DNA from: Cocleimonas sp.
Lineage (GTDB): Bacteria; Pseudomonadota; Gammaproteobacteria; Thiotrichales; Thiotrichaceae
Assembly (NCBI GenBank): GCA_023146545.1
Contig: JAGLBW010000033.1
Span: 1-34,566 of the forward strand
Direction of reading: 5' to 3'
DNA: 34,566 nt
The notes beneath the pieces are model-generated. The model did not search any database. It was not told the origin of the DNA and was given only the letters and a program-made list of their open reading frames with translations. Shown here piece by piece: positions 15,809 through 22,023 of the stretch. Made by a program: the position numbers and the translations under genes. Each line of letters begins with the position of its first letter. Positions within the stretch are counted from its first letter, which is position 1.

Positions 15809-16681
15809 TTATTTATTAAATAAAACAAACTCATAGCTATCAATAGCGAAAGCTTTATCTTGTTGCATTAAACGGGCAACAAAATCAGCTAACTCAAACG
15901 ATGATAAAAGAGGATCAACCGCAATCGTTTTTGCTGCTATTGGAATCATAGCGGATCGAATAGCTGTACAGCGCCACCGTCCTAGACCGTATTTTTCTGA
16001 TAAGGGAATACTTGCCTTCAGTGGATATTTCAACGTTGTTCTATCCGCTGAAATGCTTGAAATAAAATCATGGTCAGGGAAAAAATAAGCAGGTGATAAA
16101 GGAGCAAGCTGCATAAACACTTTCTTTTCATTGAATGATTCTAAAACAATAAAAAAATGATCCTCTGGTTTGCCTGATAACTGTAAATAAAAGTGTTCCT
16201 TGCTCTTAATTCGCGGTAAATTTTCCAACAAGGATTGCTGTAATCCCACGGCTTCAATGCATTTCACCCCACGATCACTGGCTAAACAGAAGCGCATAAA
16301 CGCGTGTTGATACGTCTTGTTACCCAATAAATTGCGCCAATATTTCAATCGTTGTTGCCTTAACTCCTCCTCTGAGGCAAACACACCTGAAAAATTACCA
16401 TCCAACCAATGCATTAACTTCGATGCTGATGTAGTGCTTAATAATTTTCCTCTTAAAAAACCATTTCCTGTCACCACATCAATACTATCAATCGGCTCAT
16501 TCGTACCCGAATCTTTATTAAATAAGGGAATCGGTTTAATACGATAACTTCCTGTTTTCTTAGCTTTCTTTTCATCCAATAAATAACAGCATAAAGCACG
16601 TAACGGCTCCTGCTGGTTTACAGCATCCAATGACCTGTCCAATTTTTCTATTCGGTTATATTCATTCTGTTTCATTATCAA
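15809..16681 (-). CDS. Unknown protein, paralog of the gene at 14607-15368
   Basis: This 290-residue product is of unknown function. The C-terminal half (about 165-290) aligns by eye with the neighbouring gene through DHFFIVL, QLAPL, TTLKYP, EKYGLG, RWRCTAIR and a terminal DSYEFVL block. The N-terminal half differs and contains EPIDSIDVVTGNGFLRGKLL and a Trp-containing block LMHWLDGNFSGVFASEEELR. No signal peptide or TM segment is present, so it is probably cytoplasmic. The pair points to duplication followed by divergence of the N-terminal (perhaps specificity) region. The first codons MIMK offer two possible ATG starts; I keep the longer one. Confidence 0.68.
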   Translation of the reverse strand: MIMKQNEYNRIEKLDRSLDAVNQQEPLRALCCYLLDEKKAKKTGSYRIKPIPLFNKDSGTNEPIDSIDVVTGNGFLRGKLLSTTSASKLMHWLDGNFSGVFASEEELRQQRLKYWRNLLGNKTYQHAFMRFCLASDRGVKCIEAVGLQQSLLENLPRIKSKEHFYLQLSGKPEDHFFIVLESFNEKKVFMQLAPLSPAYFFPDHDFISSISADRTTLKYPLKASIPLSEKYGLGRWRCTAIRSAMIPIAAKTIAVDPLLSSFELADFVARLMQQDKAFAIDSYEFVLFNK

Positions 16682-17044
16682 TATTTCTCATCAGCCTAAG
16701 CTCTGTTGACATGTGATGATTAATTCCTCTTTTTTCCTTAAAAGAAGCAAAGAATCGACTACAACGTAAAAATATAACCCAATATCAACAGAACCTAATC
16801 AGTGTATTCACCCATTAATGGATGGGTAGAAGGGTTAATCAATATACTTTATAAATTGCATAGTTTTCATTAATAGCTCACCTCAATAATATTTTTTTCC
16901 CCTCATAAAACAAAGTATTCATCTCACGCTCTCCCTGACTTCTCCTGTTTATAAACATAATAATGCGTCAGGTAGTAACTAAGATGTTCAATAAAAAAAC
17001 AGAGAAAAAATTTGATTTATCCATAAACAAGGGAGATTGCAACA
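16682..17044. other. 363-base divergent intergenic region upstream of the acyl-transferase gene
   Basis: No gene is visible. The region separates the minus-strand paralog from the acyl-transferase gene and must hold divergent promoters. It contains a palindromic candidate operator at 16810-16827 and, just before the next start, AAGGGAGA at 17029-17036 as a strong ribosome-binding site. Confidence 0.5.
16810..16827. promoter_or_regulatory. Candidate palindromic operator
   Basis: ACCCAT and ATGGGT flank a 6-base spacer over 18 bases, with the inner 10 bases CCATTAATGG themselves a perfect palindrome. It lies 218 bases before the acyl-transferase start, in a divergent promoter region. The size resembles regulator half-site pairs such as lux-type boxes, but the sequence does not match the known LuxR consensus. 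Confidence 0.25.
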
Positions 17045-17665
17045 ATGGAAACAAAAATGATCGCACCTTTAGAGGTTCCACCACATATAAAACTCGATGA
17101 ACCCCTACAAATTTTGGTACAGAACGACAAAAACATGAAGGAAGTCTGTCAGTTATGGCAACAAGAATACAAAACTATTTATCCTAAATATAAAATAAAT
17201 CATAATGACCCGTTAAATAAACGGTCTCATATTCTTTATTCAAGAAATAAAGATCAGCACATTGTCAGCACCGCACGATTAACCCTCGATAGTCCACTCG
17301 GTTTACCTGATGATGATGTATACCCTAGAGAAATTAATTTATACCGCGAAAGAGGTCTGAAGCTGATGGAGTTTGGACGATTTATTAGCCAAGGGGGAAA
17401 TTTACAATTGATAAAAAACTACTATAAATCTGTTTATCTCATCGCCCTCGCTGAGAAAGTTGATGTCATTGCAATGACCATAAAAGATAAAGATATTGCT
17501 TTGCATCGAAATTTAATGGGCGCGTATTTATTGTCCAGCAATATGAACACCGATAACGGCAGTCAATACAAAATGGCATGCATGTCATGGGAAGTTAATA
17601 AAACTAAAGCCCGCTTTTTTAATTGGACAAGATTACCACAACACACAATGGAGCCTGCCTTATGA
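17045..17665 (+). CDS. LuxI/FeeM-like GNAT acyl-transferase (putative N-acyl amino acid or autoinducer-type synthase)
   Basis: This 206-residue protein has the autoinducer-synthase style of GNAT fold. Diagnostic positions of LuxI proteins are an Arg in a G/xxRL segment and an E-xx-R-F motif. Here they appear as ARL (R78) and E109-F-G-R112-F113. RLTLDSPLGLPDDDVYP followed by EFGRF is also the pattern of N-acyl amino acid synthases of the FeeM type and of exosortase-associated acyltransferases. Family members transfer an acyl chain from acyl-ACP to an amino-acid-like amine. The LuxI Asp pair is only partly kept (D55 present, N58 at the second position), so an ordinary homoserine-lactone product is not assured. 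The start has AAGGGAGA upstream. The last four bases overlap the methyltransferase gene, so the two are coupled. No LuxR-type gene is adjacent. Confidence 0.68.
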   Translation: METKMIAPLEVPPHIKLDEPLQILVQNDKNMKEVCQLWQQEYKTIYPKYKINHNDPLNKRSHILYSRNKDQHIVSTARLTLDSPLGLPDDDVYPREINLYRERGLKLMEFGRFISQGGNLQLIKNYYKSVYLIALAEKVDVIAMTIKDKDIALHRNLMGAYLLSSNMNTDNGSQYKMACMSWEVNKTKARFFNWTRLPQHTMEPAL

Positions 17666-18366
17666 GTGTCGCTTACAAGAAAGCTGTATGGGATGAATAT
17701 TCAACCGCATTTTTAGCGGTTATGCCATCAAAAATGCTCACATTAAACAAAGCCGTTGCCGCCATCGCCACGGGAAACGTAGGGGATTTTGGTTGTGGTG
17801 CGGCAAAAATTGCACCCTTTATTCTTAATAACCCCAATGTAGAACAATACACTGGTATTGATTCTTCACCTGAAATGGTCAAATTAGCCCGTTGGCATTT
17901 AGAGCAATTCCCTGATAAGCCCTCAAAAATTATTGAAAGCAAATTAGAGTGTCTTGATACTGGTATTTATGATTTTGAAACTTTTGATCGAACAGAAGCC
18001 AAACACAAAAATATCGGCTTTGATTATGGACTCTCAATTAACAGCTATTACGCATGGGAATCCCCCAAAACGATACTGGATTGTATTTACAATGCCCTAA
18101 AACCCCAAGCCTCCTTTATCTTAGTAACCCCCAACCACCAATTGGATATGGTGGCATTACTTGATGAAGCCGAAAGAGAACTTGTTGCCAATCCTTATTT
18201 TGAAAGCTTTAAAGCACAGAATATTGACATTGAAAACAATAAAAAAGCAGTACGGATTGATATGGATGAACTCATAGATCAAGCCCGTAATACAGGCTTT
18301 AAAGTCATCGAAGCACACCAACGTTTTTATGATCAAGGTTTAAACTACCTGCATTTAAAAGCTTAA
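17662..18366 (+). CDS. SAM-dependent methyltransferase (class I)
   Basis: The ATG at 17662 overlaps the preceding stop (ATGA) and gives 234 residues. An in-frame ATG upstream (17623) lies within the acyl-transferase gene. Motif I is VGDFGCGAAKI (about 41-51) and the acidic loop after strand 2 is YTGIDSSPEM (about 67-76), with the Asp that binds the ribose of S-adenosylmethionine. SFILVTPNHQ (about 153-162) is the motif near strand 5. The rest is helical, without a recognisable substrate domain. Tight coupling to the acyl-transferase suggests it methylates the acylated product (for example a carboxylate or hydroxyl), but the target atom cannot be read from the sequence. A 13-bp hairpin 34 bases downstream probably marks the end of the operon. 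Confidence 0.82.
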   Translation: MSVAYKKAVWDEYSTAFLAVMPSKMLTLNKAVAAIATGNVGDFGCGAAKIAPFILNNPNVEQYTGIDSSPEMVKLARWHLEQFPDKPSKIIESKLECLDTGIYDFETFDRTEAKHKNIGFDYGLSINSYYAWESPKTILDCIYNALKPQASFILVTPNHQLDMVALLDEAERELVANPYFESFKAQNIDIENNKKAVRIDMDELIDQARNTGFKVIEAHQRFYDQGLNYLHLKA

Positions 18367-18399
18367 ATTTCATATAATTTAAGCCATAACAGTCAATTT

Positions 18400-18433
18400 A
18401 ATCATGACGGTTAAACATTCAACCGTCATGATT
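18400..18433 (+). terminator. 13-bp perfect hairpin after the methyltransferase gene
   Basis: AATCATGACGGTT (18400-18412) and AACCGTCATGATT (18421-18433) form a perfect 13-bp stem with an 8-base loop, 34 bases after the stop. No T-run follows, so a Rho-independent terminator is not certain; it could be a protein-binding palindrome or an mRNA-stabilising stem. Its core ATGACGGTT is repeated in the aprM leader. Confidence 0.5.
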
Positions 18434-18840
18434 AGATTGTGTTACCACTCTCAATCCACCCAAAATATCCCCTTTCTTAAACGTCCAAAAAATCATTCTT
18501 TTTCAGGCTATTTTCTATATAAAAAACAATACACTGGTTATTTTTTGCCATTTTTATCCGATTAACGGTGTAAAAATTAGATTCTTCATTGCAATCAATG
18601 AGCTGAATACTCACAGTATTTTATCTTCTGATTTTGAAGCTGAACGCTATCGAATATTTATTAATGACTCATTGCTTCAATTACGTGATGATGGCGGTAA
18701 TAATTTTAAGCGCCTTAACCGATGCATTGATTTATATCTCGGTGGACGTAACAATAAAACAAGTAACATGGGTTGTTATATTCAAGCCGCCACACTATTA
18801 AGAGAACGACTTGCAAAATTAGCGAGGTGTTCCTTGAAGT
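18432..18840 (+). pseudogene. Open reading frame remnant without a start codon
   Basis: One frame stays open from 18432 to the TAG at 18838-18840, about 135 codons. It contains no ATG, GTG or TTG before the middle of the frame. The second half reads like a real protein (SSDFEAERYRIFINDSLLQL, then FKRLNRCIDLYLGG and IQAATLLRERL). The 3' end runs directly into the terminal repeat of the IS remnant at 18809. I read it as the interior of a gene that lost its start and was cut by the insertion. The family is not recognised. Confidence 0.35.
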
Positions 18841-18995
18841 GTTAGCCAAGTTTGAGATAATCCCTCTAATAAACTGCTCATGACTTGCTCCTTTGTCGTT
18901 TTCTAACCCTATTTTACAGGCATTTGGAGTAAGTCATTTTTCAATTTTTAGGCTATCTGCCTCAAATATCCCCTTGATTTCTTAATTTTGCAAGT
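18809..18995. mobile_element. 187-bp internally deleted insertion sequence (MITE-like) with 13-bp terminal inverted repeats
   Basis: ACTTGCAAAATTA (18809-18821) and TAATTTTGCAAGT (18983-18995) are perfect 13-bp inverted repeats. Inside, on the minus strand, an ATG at 18881 preceded by AAAGGAGC (a strong ribosome-binding site) opens a 20-residue frame (MSSLLEGLSQTWLTLQGTPR) that ends at a TAA in the left repeat (18819-18821). The start looks like the N-terminus of an IS transposase, with everything up to the other end deleted. No target-site duplication is visible at the flanks (AACG against GCCT), which fits an old or recombined copy. Confidence 0.6.
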
Positions 18996-19250
18996 GCCTC
19001 ATTAGTAAATATTAATACTGTAAAACCGAAGAATAATTAGGACATCCATAAATTTTAGAGGACTAATATAATCCTAAATTACAATGGCTTTATTTCTACG
19101 CCGCTCGGGGGAATGAGAGTTTTTGAAGACTGGTTTTTGTGTGATAGCATTACGGCTGTTTTCTTCGTAGTATTCTTTTGCAAGTGATTAGATATGAACT
19201 AGACTAAGCTGAAGCGAGTGCTTACTGATTCATACATTAGGGTGTCTAGG

Positions 19251-20048
19251 ATGTTTTTTATTAGAATATTGGTTGTTGCTACCTTCATTTTTGTGGCTTC
19301 TTCTCATGCTGAGATCGCATTAAATAAATCCAACCTTGTTGTCGATGCTTTACACCCCCCTTGTAAAAAAGATGAGATGTATAAAAATGCATCTGAAATG
19401 GTTGGCTCTTTATTATTCAATAAGGGGTTGCCTTTTAATCCAAACTGTATTTCTCGCTCTCAGAGAAAGGATAGGATGTTTCTAAAAGAGCTTGTATATA
19501 TTCGTCATTACACTAATGAACAACTTTTCAATATTGCGGACAAGAGCTTACGCAAAAATCAAGCCTTCATAACGGATGTTGTTGTGGCGAATGATGAAAA
19601 TTATGATGCACTGGCATATGCTGACAAGGGGTTAAGAAAAAATAGAGCCTTTATGCTGAAAATGTTAAGGATAACCAGTTATTCACTTGAGTATGCCAGT
19701 GATGATTTGAAGAAAGACAGGCGTTTTGTCTGGGAGGCTGTAAAAGGAAACTTTGGTTCTTCAGCATTGAGCAATGCAGATATTAGTATCCGACAAGATA
19801 AATATTTTGTTTTAGCCGTGATCCAGTTGAGAGGGGGAGAAGCTTTGTTTTACGTTGATGATAATTTAAAGAAAGATCGTGATGTGGTTTTGGCAGCGGT
19901 GAAAACTTATCCGAAGGCAATAAAGTGGGCGCATCGCTCACTACAACAAGATCAAGATTTGATAGCGGTTGCTAATGCTACTAAAAAAGAGCAAATGCTT
20001 AAAAGTCAACGAATGCAAAAGGAGATTCGAGAAAGAAGAGAACATTAG
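19251..20048 (+). CDS. Secreted DUF4116-type repeat protein
   Basis: I prefer the ATG at 19251 (265 residues) because it puts a clean signal peptide at the N-terminus (MFFIRILVVATFIFVASSHA, cleavage after SHA). The GTG at 19218 adds 11 residues in front. The mature protein contains at least five repeats of about 25-35 residues, typified by LRKNQAFITDVVVAN, LKKDRRFVWEAVKGN and LKKDRDVVLAAVKTYP. This is the pattern of DUF4116 repeats (kD-x-x-V-V-x-A-V-k-x-n-x-x-A-L). DUF4116 function is unknown and it often appears in long repeat arrays; a signal peptide suggests a periplasmic or extracellular protein here. Cysteines near the mature N-terminus (PPCKKDEM and NPNCISR) may form a disulfide. The end is helical and strongly charged (KKEQMLKSQRMQKEIRERRE). 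Confidence 0.75.
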   Translation: MFFIRILVVATFIFVASSHAEIALNKSNLVVDALHPPCKKDEMYKNASEMVGSLLFNKGLPFNPNCISRSQRKDRMFLKELVYIRHYTNEQLFNIADKSLRKNQAFITDVVVANDENYDALAYADKGLRKNRAFMLKMLRITSYSLEYASDDLKKDRRFVWEAVKGNFGSSALSNADISIRQDKYFVLAVIQLRGGEALFYVDDNLKKDRDVVLAAVKTYPKAIKWAHRSLQQDQDLIAVANATKKEQMLKSQRMQKEIRERREH

Positions 20049-20108
20049 GCATTGTTCTCATGAGCTGTCGTTTTTCAGATTAATAATTTAGGGTGATTTA
20101 TTGTAAAT

Positions 20109-20128
20109 AATTGGGGTCAGAGTAAAGT
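20109..20128. repeat. Possible REP/IS-associated sequence
   Basis: AATTGGGGTCAGAGTAAAGT closely matches the conserved string (TTGGGGTCAGAGTAAAAT and similar) found at the ends of genes and repeats of the Y1/TnpA-REP transposase type in many proteobacteria. Only this string is present; no transposase is nearby. It may be a relic. Confidence 0.3.
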
Positions 20129-20580
20129 TCATTGTCATAATGAAAAAGGGGCGGTCTAATGGTGAAGCTATGGGTGTAAATTGTTTGGTCTCTCTGTTGA
20201 TTTATGATGCTTATCAAGGAACCCTGTTGGGAAGATTGATATAAGCAATAGACAGTGTAATTTTGTAGCATTTACATCTTTAAATAGATGAGAAGGGATC
20301 AGTTAATTTAATGCCTCTATAAGGTATATTTGTCTCATTTTTCTTAGTTTTGTCAAGCAACTAGCATTATGCGTTTAGTATGGTACAAATTCAATTTTTA
20401 TAAGTGCTGATAAAAGCTAAAGATAGTTGAACTATTGCTATAAAAATGATAAAAACGCACTGGAAAAACTGATTATGGTAATCAATATTTTTAGCTGTTT
20501 TTTAAAACCATGTTATTTAACGCTGTAAGTTGCTAATATTTAATGTATTACGCTTTGTTTTCGAAGGCAGTGATCACTTT

Positions 20581-20648
20581 AAAATGACGGTTTAAAAAAG
20601 TGTCCGAAGTGTTGATAATTATATCTACAAGTAAATAACCGTCATTTT
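20581..20648 (+). promoter_or_regulatory. Inverted repeat in the aprM leader, next to the ribosome-binding site
   Basis: AAAATGACGGTT (20581-20592) pairs perfectly with AACCGTCATTTT (20637-20648) across a 44-base loop. The right arm abuts AGGAG (20649-20653), the Shine-Dalgarno sequence of aprM, so the fold would place the stem against the ribosome-binding site. Alternatively the two arms are operator half-sites for a regulator. The ATGACGGTT core also forms the hairpin at 18400-18433. Confidence 0.4.
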
Positions 20649-20661
20649 AGGAGCCCTATAA

Positions 20662-21507
20662 ATGTTTATTATTACAAACCCATTCGCACAGCTGAATGCG
20701 GATTCCCCTGAGCTATTCACCCCAGGATTGATGCAAACTTATATTCTTTTGATGATTTTTGCGGTCATCGCAGGAACATTATTTGATGTATGGCATAAGA
20801 AAAGTGCTAAATACTTTGCTGAGAACAAGGAAAAAGGCAAGAAAAACGCAAAACGTGAAGTAAGTAGTGGCGAAAGAACAGGAATGATGATTAAAACAGT
20901 CACTAGCGAAGTGCTGACTTCATCGGAGTTTTCTAACCAAAAGCGTCGTATTTCTCATCTATTAACGATGTATGGCTTTATTGTCTTTGTTGCAACAACG
21001 GCTGTGATGATTTTTGCTTATCCAACAGGGACTGCTACACCAGTTATTTTGCCATTGTTATGGCATTTGGGTGCTTTAAGTCTTTGTGTGGGTGGTTATT
21101 GGTTCTGGTTTTCTATTCGCGTAGATGTTGCTGCTGAAGGTAAGCCTTGGTATCAACTATCGCCTCGTGCCGATATGTTTATTCTTTCTCTACTTGCAAC
21201 GTGTACTTTTGCTCTACTTTGGTCTTTGACGAGTGCATTTTTAATGTTTGCTTTGTTTATTGCCTCTGCTACGTTTTTATTTACGACGGTGATTTGGTCT
21301 AAGTTTGCACATATGTTCTTCAAGCCAGCTGCTGCTTTTGAAAAGCGAGTGATAAAGGCTGATGGTAGCAATGAAGGTCTTCCTGGCGATTTCGATTTAA
21401 GTAGTAAAGAAGTTCAGGAGAGATTCCCTGATATTCCTACTTATATGGGCGAGAATCCTCCTAACATGGGTGCAGGTATTAGACGTGAGTCAGCTCGTCA
21501 TTATTAA
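20662..21507 (+). CDS. aprM: AprM, membrane anchor of APS reductase
   Basis: This 281-residue protein has about five TM segments (about 25-42, 103-122, 129-151, 170-190 and 193-215). Between TM1 and TM2 lies a long basic cytoplasmic loop (KKSAKYFAENKEKGKKNAKR). The C-terminal tail is cytoplasmic and acidic/Pro-rich (PDIPTYMGENPPNMGAG). Position directly before aprB and aprA, with this topology, identifies AprM, which is found in sulfur oxidisers lacking QmoABC and is proposed to pass electrons from AprBA to the quinone pool. No Qmo-type gene is in the window. The start at 20662 has AGGAG eight bases upstream. The spacer to aprB is 33 bases with a fresh AAGAGGA, so the three genes form one operon closed by the terminator at 23930. 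Confidence 0.88.
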   Translation: MFIITNPFAQLNADSPELFTPGLMQTYILLMIFAVIAGTLFDVWHKKSAKYFAENKEKGKKNAKREVSSGERTGMMIKTVTSEVLTSSEFSNQKRRISHLLTMYGFIVFVATTAVMIFAYPTGTATPVILPLLWHLGALSLCVGGYWFWFSIRVDVAAEGKPWYQLSPRADMFILSLLATCTFALLWSLTSAFLMFALFIASATFLFTTVIWSKFAHMFFKPAAAFEKRVIKADGSNEGLPGDFDLSSKEVQERFPDIPTYMGENPPNMGAGIRRESARHY

Positions 21508-21540
21508 GAACTAATTAAGAATTTTTAAGAGGATTTATTT

Positions 21541-22023
21541 ATGCCTACATTTGTGAAAATGACACGTTGTGATGGTTGTGGCGAATGCGTTGACATCTGT
21601 CCATCGGACATTATGCATATCGATAAAACGATTCGTCGTGCGTATAACATCGAACCTAATATGTGTTGGGAATGCTACTCGTGTGTAAAAGCTTGTCCAC
21701 ATAATGCGATTGATGTTCGTGGTTATGCAGACTTTACACCATTGGGAAGTTCAGTTCGCGTACACCGTGATGAAGAAAAAGGGATTATTGCTTGGCGGAT
21801 TATTTTCCGTAATGGCAAGAAAGACATGGAGCTAATCGCACCGATTACAACGAAGCCATGGGGAACAGGAATTCCTGATCTTAACTCAGCTTCAGAACCA
21901 AGTAGTGAAATGCGTGACAGTCACCTGCTTTACAATGAGCCGAAGTATATACGCATGGATGAAGGGGGCTTACATACCCTTGAATCGAATAAATTAGTCA
22001 TGAAAGAAGGAGTTTACTACTAA
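21541..22023 (+). CDS. aprB: AprB, iron-sulfur beta subunit of dissimilatory APS reductase
   Basis: This 160-residue ferredoxin-like subunit passes electrons between the AprA flavin and the membrane anchor. Two 4Fe-4S binding sets are complete: C10-x2-C13-x2-C16-x3-C20-P and C42-x2-C45-x2-C48-x3-C52-P. Both come early, as in known AprB, followed by the C-terminal segment that wraps around AprA (PITTKPWGTGIPDLNSASEP). The length matches the family. The stop and the aprA start share one base (TAATG). Sulfur oxidisers run the AprBA reaction as sulfite plus AMP to APS; that direction here is inferred from the AprM context. Confidence 0.96.
   Translation: MPTFVKMTRCDGCGECVDICPSDIMHIDKTIRRAYNIEPNMCWECYSCVKACPHNAIDVRGYADFTPLGSSVRVHRDEEKGIIAWRIIFRNGKKDMELIAPITTKPWGTGIPDLNSASEPSSEMRDSHLLYNEPKYIRMDEGGLHTLESNKLVMKEGVYY

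Larger units (their letters stand above)
20049..20661. other. 613-base intergenic region upstream of the apr operon
   Basis: No gene of convincing length is present. It holds a possible REP-type remnant (20109-20128) and, at its right end, a long inverted repeat in the aprM leader (20581-20648). An AT-rich stretch at about 20500-20560 could contain the apr promoter, but I see no clear consensus hexamers. Confidence 0.5.
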
